From positions 1 through 9,674 of the forward strand of contig JAGRJZ010000035.1 of the NCBI GenBank assembly GCA_020442505.1: a stretch of 9,674 nt of DNA, in the 5' to 3' direction. The notes below the pieces were generated by a model. That model saw only the letters and a list, made by a program, of their open reading frames with translations, ran no database searches and was not told the origin of the DNA. Below are positions 1-6,727 of the stretch, piece after piece. The stretch's first letter is position 1. Each line of letters begins with the position of its first letter. The DNA comes from Alphaproteobacteria bacterium (lineage in GTDB: Bacteria; Pseudomonadota; Alphaproteobacteria; Micavibrionales; Micavibrionaceae). The translations under genes were made by a program, and so were the position numbers.

Positions 1-57
1 GGTCGCGTCTACGTCATCAACAAGATCAAAAAACGCTTCAAGGCACGCCAGGGTTAA
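1..57 (+). CDS. rpmJ: 50S ribosomal protein L36, C-terminal end (partial)
   Basis: The first 18 codons before a TAA stop read GRVYVINKIKKRFKARQG, which matches the conserved C-terminus of bacterial L36 (the usual ending is RVYVINK...RFKARQG). L36 is a very small basic protein of the large ribosomal subunit. Only the end is present; the start lies upstream of the window. The visible part lacks Cys and His, and the ending resembles the proteobacterial zinc-free (C-minus) form, but the N-terminal half needed to decide this is missing. An intrinsic terminator follows about 50 bases later, so the gene is probably transcribed separately from mreB. Confidence 0.9.
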   Translation, partial: GRVYVINKIKKRFKARQG

Positions 58-105
58 GACATTCTTTGCGTCTTAAGCGATGCACGCCCAATACATTACG
101 TATAG

Positions 106-128
106 AGGCCCGTTTTTACGGGCCTTTT
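106..128 (+). terminator. Intrinsic terminator after rpmJ
   Basis: A perfect 7-bp stem, AGGCCCG (106-112) with CGGGCCT (119-125), encloses a TTTTTA loop and runs into a T stretch at 125-128. It separates rpmJ from the mreB transcription unit. The T tract is short, but the GC-rich stem is strong. Confidence 0.85.
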
Positions 129-153
129 GCTGTGTGCAAAACGAATTAATCTG

Positions 154-182
154 GTGCAAGCGGAAATTTTGTCTGTTATAAC
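154..182 (+). promoter_or_regulatory. Probable mreB promoter (extended -10)
   Basis: An extended -10 element, TGT followed by TATAAC, lies at 174-182. It matches TGnTATAAT except for the last base. At 17-bp spacing the -35 hexamer is GTGCAA (154-159), a poor match, as expected when an extended -10 compensates. Transcription would start near 189, giving an untranslated leader of about 30 bases before the mreB ATG at 220. The position just after the rpmJ terminator fits a promoter for the cell-shape cluster. This is read from sequence only. Confidence 0.55.
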
Positions 183-219
183 CGTCCCCGTTTCAGACAG
201 GAATAAAGACGGAAAAGCG

Positions 220-1263
220 ATGTTTTCAAAACTTTTCGGATTTGTGTCGGCCGACATGGCCATAGACCTCGGCACGGCCAATACGCTGGTCTATGTGCGT
301 GACCAAGGCATTGTTTTGAACGAGCCGTCCGTCGTCGCCATCTCCCTGCATGCCGGGAAAAAACAGATTCTGGCCGTAGGGAACGAGGCGAAGCAAATGC
401 TGGGGCGCACCCCGGGCAACATCGTGGCGATTCGCCCCCTGCGCGACGGCGTCATCGCGGATTTCGAAGTCACCGAAGCCATGATCAAGCACTTTATCCG
501 CAAGGTGCATAACCGTCGCTCTTTCGTCTCGCCGAAAATGGTGATCTGCGTGCCCTCAGGCTCCACCGCGGTCGAACAGCGTGCCATCATCGAATCGGCC
601 GAAAGCGCCGGCGCCTCCCAGGTCGGCCTGATCGAGGAACCCATGGCTGCGGCGATCGGCGCGGGTCTTCCCGTAACCGAGCCGACAGGCTCCATGGTCG
701 TGGATATCGGCGGCGGCACGACAGAGGTAGCTGTGATCTCGCTGGGCGGAATCGTTTATGCCCGCTCCGTCCGGGTTGGCGGCGACAAAATGGACGAAGC
801 CATCATTGCCTATATTCGTCGGGTCCATAATTTGTTGATCGGGGAAACCACGGCCGAGCGAATCAAGAAAGAAGTCGGAACCGCCTGCATGCCCGCGGAC
901 GGCGAAGGCCGCCAGATCGAAATCAAAGGCCGCGACCTGATGAACGGCGTGCCCAAGGAAATCGTCGTGACGGAGCGTCAGATCGCCGAGGCGCTCGCCG
1001 AGCCGGTCGGCCAGATCGTCGAAGGGGTCAAGGTCGCGCTGGAACACACGCCGCCGGAGCTGGCGGCCGATATCGTCGACAAGGGAATCGTCATGACCGG
1101 AGGCGGCTCGCTTTTGGCCAATCTCGACTACGTCCTGCGTCATGCTACGGGCCTGGCCGTAACGCTGGCGGACGACCCGCTATCCTGCGTCGCGCTCGGG
1201 ACCGGCCACGCGCTCGAAGAAATGAAGACGATGAAGAACGTCCTGATCGGCGGATACGGATAA
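220..1263 (+). CDS. mreB: Rod shape-determining protein MreB
   Basis: Encodes a 347-residue bacterial actin homologue, the usual length for MreB. It forms ATP-dependent filaments on the inner face of the membrane that organise the lateral-wall synthesis complex. Visible actin-fold signatures are phosphate-1 loop DLGTANT (residues 16-22), the EEP segment containing the expected catalytic Glu (139-141), phosphate-2 loop DIGGGTTE (from 162) and the adenosine motif MTGGGS (292-297). The N-terminal MFSKLFGF is the amphipathic membrane-binding type. The frame is open back to a TTG at 127, but ATG 220 is chosen because family members begin MFxxxFGxxSxDxAIDLGTANT and a GGA sits about six bases upstream. 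It is the first gene of the mre cluster; mreC follows after 98 bases. Confidence 0.97.
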   Translation: MFSKLFGFVSADMAIDLGTANTLVYVRDQGIVLNEPSVVAISLHAGKKQILAVGNEAKQMLGRTPGNIVAIRPLRDGVIADFEVTEAMIKHFIRKVHNRRSFVSPKMVICVPSGSTAVEQRAIIESAESAGASQVGLIEEPMAAAIGAGLPVTEPTGSMVVDIGGGTTEVAVISLGGIVYARSVRVGGDKMDEAIIAYIRRVHNLLIGETTAERIKKEVGTACMPADGEGRQIEIKGRDLMNGVPKEIVVTERQIAEALAEPVGQIVEGVKVALEHTPPELAADIVDKGIVMTGGGSLLANLDYVLRHATGLAVTLADDPLSCVALGTGHALEEMKTMKNVLIGGYG

Positions 1264-1294
1264 AAAAATCTGTCGATAAGCCACCTCGTACGCA

Positions 1295-1323
1295 TTGCCG
1301 GCCGATTCTTTTCCGGATAGACT
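1295..1323 (+). promoter_or_regulatory. Candidate internal promoter ahead of mreC
   Basis: In the 98-base mreB-mreC gap, TTGCCG (1295-1300) and TAGACT (1318-1323) are separated by exactly 17 bp, each matching four of six consensus positions. It could supply mreC and the genes behind it independently of mreB. In a GC-rich genome such matches arise by chance, so this is a weak call. No convincing terminator was seen in the gap, so read-through from mreB is also expected. Confidence 0.25.
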
Positions 1324-1361
1324 TTTCCTGTTCGTTTGTACGATAAAACAATAGGCTCCGT

Positions 1362-2225
1362 TTGAAGCGACATCGCCACACCAAAGGATTTTCCGGTGCC
1401 CTTCCTCTCCGTTTATGGGGCGGACAGGCTATGCCGCTTCTCTTTATCGTTCTAGCGCTTCTCCTTTTCGTTTTTTCTTCTTTGCACAAAGATTTCGGTC
1501 ATCCCTTGAAGGCGCAGGTAACAGACGCCTTCGCGCCGATTCTGGCCACCTTGAACACGCCCGTACAAACCGCCGCGGTTTATGTCTCCGCGTTGACGGG
1601 GTTCGCCGCGCTCCAGACGGAAAATGCAACCCTCGCGGCCGAGAACGAACACCTGCGGACATGGTACCAGGCAGCGCTCACCCTGCGCGCTGAAAACGAA
1701 TCCCTTCACAGACTGTTGAACGTTCACCTGCCGCCGGGTCACCGTCATATCACGGCGCGCGTCATCGCAGATTCCGGAAGCCCCTACGCCCATAGCTTTC
1801 TTGTCCTCGCCGGTCGTCAGGACGGCGTTAAGAAGGGCCAAGCCGCGCTGGCCGCAGGGGGAGTCATCGGACGAGTCATTGAAACAGGGGAAACCACCGC
1901 CCGGATTTTACTACTGACCGACATCAACACCCGCATTCCGGTCACGGTTGAAACGACCGGCGATCGGGCCATTCTTGCCGGGGCGAACACCGCGCTGCCG
2001 GTCCTCACGCATCTTCCCCCGAATTCGACAGCCGCCATCGGCGATAGAATCGTGACTTCCGGCCATGGCGGGCTTTTCCCCTACGGCCTGCCGGTCGGGG
2101 AAATCATCGGACGGGACGAGGATGGTGTGAGCGTACGCCCCTACGCGTCGCTTGACCGGGTTGATTTCATCCGTATCGTCGATAAACAGGACGACCGGAC
2201 CGTAACAGACGAACGCTTACCTTAA
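1362..2225 (+). CDS. mreC: Rod shape-determining protein MreC
   Basis: Encodes a 287-residue inner-membrane protein that projects into the periplasm and links MreB/MreD to PBP2 in the Rod complex. A short basic N-terminus is followed by one membrane segment (about residues 24-40), a heptad-like coiled coil (about 82-120, rich in LxxEN repeats) and the tandem beta-barrel MreC domain (about 128-273). Family signatures include TDINTRIPV (186-194) and SGxGGLFPxGLPVG (233-246). The start is TTG at 1362: the frame opens at 1347, no other start occurs before an ATG at 1431, and that later ATG would cut into the membrane segment. A modest AGG lies 6 bases upstream. The symporter gene begins 20 bases after the stop. 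Confidence 0.95.
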   Translation: MKRHRHTKGFSGALPLRLWGGQAMPLLFIVLALLLFVFSSLHKDFGHPLKAQVTDAFAPILATLNTPVQTAAVYVSALTGFAALQTENATLAAENEHLRTWYQAALTLRAENESLHRLLNVHLPPGHRHITARVIADSGSPYAHSFLVLAGRQDGVKKGQAALAAGGVIGRVIETGETTARILLLTDINTRIPVTVETTGDRAILAGANTALPVLTHLPPNSTAAIGDRIVTSGHGGLFPYGLPVGEIIGRDEDGVSVRPYASLDRVDFIRIVDKQDDRTVTDERLP

Positions 2226-2232
2226 GACAAAC

Positions 2233-2238
2233 AAAGGA
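2233..2238 (+). promoter_or_regulatory. Ribosome binding site deciding a TTG start
   Basis: AAAGGA lies seven bases before TTG 2246. An ATG at 2238-2240 overlaps this site but opens an unrelated 12-codon frame ending in TAG, and it has no room for its own Shine-Dalgarno sequence. The site therefore supports translation of the symporter from TTG rather than from the nearby ATG. Confidence 0.7.
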
Positions 2239-2245
2239 TGACTCC

Positions 2246-3667
2246 TTGGAAAACCAAGTGCTTTACACATTCCTAGGGTTTCTGGCGGCGTTTTTGTTGA
2301 TTGGGCTTTTATCGGTTCGCAAACGCCGAAAATCTGCCGATGACTACCTCCTCGCCAGCCGCGACGTCAGCCCCATGCTGGTAGGACTATCGGCCGCGGC
2401 CTCGACCGCCAGCGGATTCGGATTTACGGGCATGATCGGCTTTGGATATACGCTGGGCCTTTCATCCGTGTGGCTTGTCCTGGGAATTGCCTTTGGCGAG
2501 TTATGCGCCTTTTGGCTCGTCTCTCGCCGGTTCAGAACCTACACTCAAAGAGAAGGCGTTTCCTCCTATTCCGAATATTTTTCCGCCCGTATGGACAAAG
2601 GAAAACGGATCGTCCAACTGACCGTCGCCTTCATCGCGATTGGCGCGGTACTTCTTTACGCAACAGCGCAGCTTGCCGCGGGCAGCAAAGCGCTGCACGT
2701 CCTGTTCGGCTGGGATTACAGCATCGGCGCCATCCTCGGCGCAATTATCGTCGTGCTCTATTGCTTTTCCGGGGGTATTCGGGCCTCTATCTGGACGGAC
2801 GCGGCGCAGATTGCTGTTATGTTTTTGGCCATGCTTTTTCTTCTTTTGGCATCCCTTCACGAAATCGGAGGGGTTTCAACGCTTTTAGACAAACTCTCAA
2901 CCGTCAATCCCTCTTTGTCGAACGTATGGCCGGCCCATCTTCCCTTTGGTCCCCTTCCGTTCATCGCCGGATGTTTTTTCGCCGGCATCAGCGTGATCGG
3001 TTTCCCGCATACCATGGTTCGTTTTATGACCTTGAAAACCCCACGCGACACGAACATGGCCATTGGCTGGCATGTCGGTGCTTTTTTCGCGTTTTATATA
3101 ACGGCCTGGGGTGTAGCCGTATGCACGCGGGTTTTGCTACCACCAGAGGCTGTTTTCGACCCGGAGCTCGCCCTGCCGATGCTGGCGCTGGATATTCTTC
3201 CGGGGGCTTTGGTGGGTTTAATCCTGGCAGGAATTTTTGCCAGTACGATTTCGACCGCGGACTCGCTGGTCCTGAGCGCGACGGCCACGCTATCGCGCGA
3301 TGTCTTTCACAAATGGAAGGATTCCCACGTTTTTCTAAAGCTCTGCACTTTGTCGGTGACGGCGTTGGCGCTTGGGCTGGCGCTGATCGGCCCACGCAGC
3401 GTTTTCGACCTGGTCTTGCTCTCGGTTTCCGTGATGGGGTCCTGCTTTGCCCCGCTCTTGATCGTCCGGGCATTTCGGAGACCGCTCAACGCTCCGACGG
3501 CGCTTGCGATGATCGGCGGCGCGTTGCTGATGGTTGTCTTCTGGCGGCATATGGGCTGGCACAAGGGAATGTTCGAGGCCATGCCCGGGATCATAACGGC
3601 TTTTGCCATCTATGTCCTTGGCACGGGTCTGTCTTTCGGTCTAAAACGAAGGCATGAAAACGCGTGA
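2246..3667 (+). CDS. Sodium:solute symporter family (SSS, PutP-like) transporter
   Basis: Encodes a 473-residue polytopic membrane protein with about 12-13 hydrophobic segments, full length for the sodium:solute symporter family. It resembles the proline transporter PutP: an ADDYLLASR segment after the first helix (31-39), the helix-2 motif ASTASGFGFTG (52-62), FSGGIRASIWTDAAQ (174-188, compare PutP's GGF..SWTD.VQ), FPHTMVRFM (253-261) and STADS (336-340), where Ser336-Thr337 align with a PutP sodium-site Ser-Thr pair. The PutP helix-2 aspartate, reported as important for sodium, aligns with Thr54 here, so the substrate cannot be inferred; an amino acid or organic acid is plausible. It starts at TTG 2246, 20 bases after mreC, and overlaps mreD by 14 bases, so it is almost certainly co-transcribed with cell-shape genes. 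A symporter is not part of the usual mreBCD cluster. The gene is intact. Confidence 0.9.
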   Translation: MENQVLYTFLGFLAAFLLIGLLSVRKRRKSADDYLLASRDVSPMLVGLSAAASTASGFGFTGMIGFGYTLGLSSVWLVLGIAFGELCAFWLVSRRFRTYTQREGVSSYSEYFSARMDKGKRIVQLTVAFIAIGAVLLYATAQLAAGSKALHVLFGWDYSIGAILGAIIVVLYCFSGGIRASIWTDAAQIAVMFLAMLFLLLASLHEIGGVSTLLDKLSTVNPSLSNVWPAHLPFGPLPFIAGCFFAGISVIGFPHTMVRFMTLKTPRDTNMAIGWHVGAFFAFYITAWGVAVCTRVLLPPEAVFDPELALPMLALDILPGALVGLILAGIFASTISTADSLVLSATATLSRDVFHKWKDSHVFLKLCTLSVTALALGLALIGPRSVFDLVLLSVSVMGSCFAPLLIVRAFRRPLNAPTALAMIGGALLMVVFWRHMGWHKGMFEAMPGIITAFAIYVLGTGLSFGLKRRHENA

Positions 3668-4187
3668 CAGCTCTTTCTCAAAACTTGAGTCCTTCAGCCG
3701 CCTGTTCCTCGCGCAGCTTGTTTTGTTTTTTCTCCTTTTGATCAATCTTGTGCCCCTGCCGGTTCCCGTTCTCGGATCCCTGAACCCGGCTTTTGTCCTG
3801 ATGGGGGTGTATTATTGGGCCGTGTACCGTCCGACGCTTTTGCCGCCACTTCTGTGTTTCGGGGCTGGCCTTTTGATGGACATTCTGAGCGGCGGGCCAC
3901 TCGGGATCAACGCGCTTGTATTTGTCGCGGTCCAGTGGATCGTCCGCAGCCAGCGGCGTTTTTTGATGGGCCAACCCTATCTTGTGATGTGGTTCATCTT
4001 TGCCCCCGTCGCGCTGGGGGCGGGTCTGACGCAATGGTTTCTGGCGGGGCTGTCTGTCATGCGGTGGAGCGCCCCCCTGCCCGGCCTGATCGACGCGCTG
4101 GCCGGATTTTTTCTGTTCCCGTTTATCAGCCTGTTGCTGATCGCGGTGCACCGAGCGCTCCCGGGCGGAGCAAAAACGATGGTGTAG
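3654..4187 (+). CDS. mreD: Rod shape-determining protein MreD
   Basis: Encodes a 177-residue integral membrane protein with about five or six hydrophobic helices and short loops, typical of MreD, which works with MreC and the PBP2/RodA synthase. The most recognisable segment is GLLMDILSGGPLGINAL (72-88), matching the MreD pattern G.l.D.l.g.plG.nal. Position before mrdA supports the assignment, since MreD diverges strongly in sequence. The ATG lies inside the last codons of the upstream symporter gene (14-base overlap, different frame). An AAGG sits only one base before the ATG, so initiation probably depends on ribosomes finishing the upstream gene. The next gene starts nine bases after the stop. 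Confidence 0.93.
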   Translation: MKTRDSSFSKLESFSRLFLAQLVLFFLLLINLVPLPVPVLGSLNPAFVLMGVYYWAVYRPTLLPPLLCFGAGLLMDILSGGPLGINALVFVAVQWIVRSQRRFLMGQPYLVMWFIFAPVALGAGLTQWFLAGLSVMRWSAPLPGLIDALAGFFLFPFISLLLIAVHRALPGGAKTMV

Positions 4188-4196
4188 GAAGACAGC

Positions 4197-6095
4197 ATGA
4201 AATCGCGCGAGGATGACAGACACAAGACCTTTACCCGGCGGGCCGTTCTGATCGGCGCGGCGCAGGGCGGGCTTCTCGCGCTTTTGGGCGGACGTCTGGC
4301 CTGGCTTCAAATCGCTCAGGGCCAACGGTATAAAACCTTGTCCGACAACAACCGGATCAACGTCAAGATGCTTCCGCCCTCGCGCGGAGTGATCGTCGAC
4401 CGCTTCGGCGAACCGTTGGCCGTCAACGGCCAGAATTTTCGCGCGCTGATCGTCCCGGAGCAGACGGATGATCTGGAAACCGCGCTGTTGAAACTTTCAA
4501 CCCTGATTCCGTTATCGGACAAAGACATCCAAACGGCCCTGAAACGTGCGAAAAACACGGCCGCTTTCGTCCCGATCGAGATACGGGAAAACCTCGCCTG
4601 GGAAGATGTCGCCCGGATCGAGGTCAACTTGCCGGATCTGCCCGGAATCGCGATCGATGTCGGAGAAATCAGGAATTATCCGCTGAGCAGCGCCACCGCG
4701 CATTTAATCGGCTATGTGGGGGCCGTGTCCGCCGCGGATCTGGCCGCGGATAAAGACCCCGCCTTGCGCCTGCCGGGCTTTCGGATCGGTAAAACCGGGA
4801 TCGAAAAAACATATGATAAAGAGCTGCGCGGGGGGGCCGGCAGCGCCGAAGTCGAAGTCAACGTCGCCGGTCGCGAAGTCCGGGAACTTACCCGCGCGCT
4901 CGGGCGGCCGGGGGCGGACGTCACCCTGTCGATCGACGCGCGCCTGCAAAAGGACACGCAAGACCGGCTGTCCGCTCAGAAAAGCGCTTCGGCCGTCATT
5001 ATGGACGCGCAAACAGGCGCGGTCTACGCGCTGGTCTCCTTTCCGGCCTTCGACCCCAATGTTCTGACACACGGCATATCGGCCGAGCAATGGGAGGATC
5101 TTCTTGCCGATCCGGGTCTGCCGCTGAACAACAAGGCCGTCGGGGGACAATATCCGCCCGGCTCTACCTTTAAAATGGTCACGGCTCTGGCCGCGCTGGA
5201 AGAAAACGTCATCACCCGCAACACGTCGGTGCAATGCCCCGGTTATTACGATTACGGAGGTAACCGGTTTCATTGCTGGAAAAGCTGGGGGCATGGGCGG
5301 ATGGATCTGGTCGACGCGCTGGCGGAGTCCTGCGACACGTTTTTTTATAAAATCTCGACGGAGATCGGCATCGACCGGCTGGCGTCCTACGCGCACAAGC
5401 TCGGACTGGGGGACAAGCTGGGCTTTGATCTGACCGAGGAACGCCCCGGTTTGATGCCCGATAAAGACTGGAAAATGGGACATTTCGGGGAGCAATGGCG
5501 CGCGGGGGAAACCGTCGTCGCAAGCATCGGACAGGGATACATCCAGACCACGCCGTTGCAACTGGCCGTCATGACGGCCCGTCTGGTCAATGGCGGGCAC
5601 GCGGTCAGACCCTGGATCGCGGGCATGCTCGGCGGCGTGGGCTCGGACATGATCGGTGCCCGCTGGCCGTCTTTGGGGTTCAGGAAATACAATCTGGATC
5701 TGATCAAAACCGGGATGGAGCGAGTCGTCAACCACCCCAAGGGCACCGCCTTCAAATCCCGGATCGAGCCGCAAGCCCTGCGTATGGGGGGAAAGACCGG
5801 CACCGCGCAGGTGCGCCGCATCACACAGGCACAGCGAGAAGAAGGCACAATCAACGAAAACATCCCGTGGGAGCACCGGGACCACGCGCTGTTCGTCGGC
5901 TACGCGCCGATCGTGAACCCGCGCTATATCTGCGCCGTCGTCGTCGAGCACGGCGGGAGCGGTTCTGCCGCCGCCGCCCCGATCGCCCGGGACCTCCTCC
6001 TCAAGGCGCAATCCTACAACCCCGCGGCGACGATCCTTTTTCCTCAAAAACAAGAGGGGACGCCCAAACCGCCCCCCAAAAAACCATTTCCTTAG
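4197..6095 (+). CDS. mrdA: Penicillin-binding protein 2 (peptidoglycan D,D-transpeptidase)
   Basis: Encodes the 632-residue class B PBP that cross-links peptidoglycan during elongation as part of the Rod complex. A short cytoplasmic tail (TRR at 13-15) precedes a single membrane anchor (about 16-37), the PBP dimerisation/pedestal region (about 55-220, beginning PPSRGVIVDRFGEPLAVN) and the transpeptidase domain (about 250-595). Active-site motifs are all present: SxxK as STFK (nucleophile Ser323, Lys326), SxN-type as SCD (378-380; Asp is common here in PBP2) and KTGT (533-536). Cys347, Cys360, His366 and Cys379 may form a metal site. The C-terminal tail is rich in Pro and Lys. ATG 4197 is preceded by AGGA with seven-base spacing, overlapping the mreD stop. 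The partner gene rodA/mrdB, often next, is not here. Confidence 0.96.
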   Translation: MKSREDDRHKTFTRRAVLIGAAQGGLLALLGGRLAWLQIAQGQRYKTLSDNNRINVKMLPPSRGVIVDRFGEPLAVNGQNFRALIVPEQTDDLETALLKLSTLIPLSDKDIQTALKRAKNTAAFVPIEIRENLAWEDVARIEVNLPDLPGIAIDVGEIRNYPLSSATAHLIGYVGAVSAADLAADKDPALRLPGFRIGKTGIEKTYDKELRGGAGSAEVEVNVAGREVRELTRALGRPGADVTLSIDARLQKDTQDRLSAQKSASAVIMDAQTGAVYALVSFPAFDPNVLTHGISAEQWEDLLADPGLPLNNKAVGGQYPPGSTFKMVTALAALEENVITRNTSVQCPGYYDYGGNRFHCWKSWGHGRMDLVDALAESCDTFFYKISTEIGIDRLASYAHKLGLGDKLGFDLTEERPGLMPDKDWKMGHFGEQWRAGETVVASIGQGYIQTTPLQLAVMTARLVNGGHAVRPWIAGMLGGVGSDMIGARWPSLGFRKYNLDLIKTGMERVVNHPKGTAFKSRIEPQALRMGGKTGTAQVRRITQAQREEGTINENIPWEHRDHALFVGYAPIVNPRYICAVVVEHGGSGSAAAAPIARDLLLKAQSYNPAATILFPQKQEGTPKPPPKKPFP

Positions 6096-6096
6096 C

Positions 6097-6128
6097 CGGC
6101 TCAGTGGATGCTCCAACGAGCCGTTTTT
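6097..6128 (+). terminator. Intrinsic terminator of the mre-mrdA unit
   Basis: CGGCTC (6097-6102) pairs with GAGCCG (6118-6123). An inner stem TGGA/TCCA (6105-6108 with 6112-6115) closes a TGC loop, with a 2x2 internal loop between the stems. Five T residues follow at 6124-6128. It begins two bases after the mrdA stop. On the opposite strand the hairpin lacks an immediate T tract, so it may stop greA transcripts only weakly. Confidence 0.85.
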
Positions 6129-6161
6129 CAAAGGGAAAGAGTATCGCTCGGGAGGTGTGCC

Positions 6162-6635
6162 TTACGCGTAGACGATTTCTAGAACTTCGTAGTTTTTTTC
6201 CCCTTGGGGGGTGACGATGGTAACGCTGTCCCCCACGGATTTACCGATCAGGCCACGCGCGATGGGAGCATTCAGCGATATGCGACCCTCGTCGGCGTTG
6301 GCTTCGTGGTGACCGACGATTTGATAGGACAGCTCGATTTCAGTGTCTTCGTCGACGATCAGAACCCGGGCACCGAATTTGACCGTGTCGCCGGACAGGG
6401 AGGTCGTGTCGATGATTTGCGCAGCCCCGATGACGCCTTCCAGTTCCTGAATCCGGCCCTCGATAAAGCTCTGACGCTCGCGCGCAGCGTGGTATTCCGC
6501 GTTTTCGGATAAATCGCCATGGGCGCGCGCTTCGGCAATCGCCTCGATCACTGCCGGGCGTTGCACGGATTTGAGATCCTTCAGCTCTTTTTCCAACGCC
6601 GCATGTCCGGCCTTGGTCATGGGAATCTTGTCCAT
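6162..6635 (-). CDS. greA: Transcription elongation factor GreA
   Basis: Encodes a 157-residue GreA, the family's normal length. It binds the RNA polymerase secondary channel and stimulates cleavage of backtracked RNA. The N-terminal coiled coil (about residues 1-75) carries the tip motif GDLSENAEY (40-48), whose Asp41 and Glu44 match the catalytic acidic residues of E. coli GreA. The C-terminal FKBP-like domain (about 80-157) includes ISLNAPIARGLIGKSVGD. The frame stays open upstream to about 6791, but ATG 6635 is chosen because it gives the conserved start MDKIPMTKAG and has AGGA seven bases upstream. It converges with mrdA and lies downstream of carB, as in many alphaproteobacteria. A terminator hairpin sits directly in its leader. 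Confidence 0.97.
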   Translation of the reverse strand: MDKIPMTKAGHAALEKELKDLKSVQRPAVIEAIAEARAHGDLSENAEYHAARERQSFIEGRIQELEGVIGAAQIIDTTSLSGDTVKFGARVLIVDEDTEIELSYQIVGHHEANADEGRISLNAPIARGLIGKSVGDSVTIVTPQGEKNYEVLEIVYA

Positions 6636-6648
6636 GGCTTTTTCCTTC

Positions 6649-6675
6649 AAAAAATAAACCCGCCCAAAGGACGGG
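6649..6675 (-). terminator. Intrinsic terminator/attenuator in the greA leader
   Basis: Read on the minus strand, CCCGTCC (6675-6669), loop TTT and GGGCGGG (6665-6659) form a 7-bp stem with one G-T wobble. It is followed by TTTATTTTTT (6658-6649). The T tract ends 13 bases before the greA start codon and touches its ribosome binding site. Any transcript reaching greA from a promoter upstream must pass it. It may end the carB/small-gene transcript, or attenuate greA itself. Confidence 0.8.
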
Positions 6676-6698
6676 AGCTGTATCGGCGAACGAGGGCC

Positions 6699-6727
6699 AG
6701 AATGCAAATTTCCAGGACGGATGTCAA
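6699..6727 (-). promoter_or_regulatory. Candidate greA promoter
   Basis: A perfect TTGACA (6727-6722) is followed after exactly 17 bp by CATTCT (6704-6699), which matches the -10 consensus at only three of six positions. The -35 overlaps the stop codon of the small upstream gene. Transcription would start near 6692, about 57 bases before the greA ATG and about 17 bases before the leader terminator stem. The consensus -35 and exact spacing make it credible despite the poor -10. Confidence 0.5.

Noticed and set aside
127..219. N-terminal extension of mreB from a TTG at 127
   Set aside because: It begins inside the T tract of the rpmJ terminator and contains the predicted promoter; the extra 31 residues have no counterpart in MreB, and ATG 220 gives the conserved N-terminus.
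1298..1316. CCGG...CCGG hairpin in the mreB-mreC gap as a terminator
   Set aside because: Only four base pairs around an 11-base loop and no adjacent T tract.
2238..2276. Short ATG frame (12 codons) ahead of the symporter
   Set aside because: The ATG overlaps the ribosome binding site and has no Shine-Dalgarno of its own; it is more likely incidental, though a leader peptide cannot be excluded.
2470..3657. 395-codon plus-strand frame overlapping the symporter
   Set aside because: Rich in Arg, Gly and Cys with no membrane or domain pattern; it is the +1 shadow of the symporter gene.
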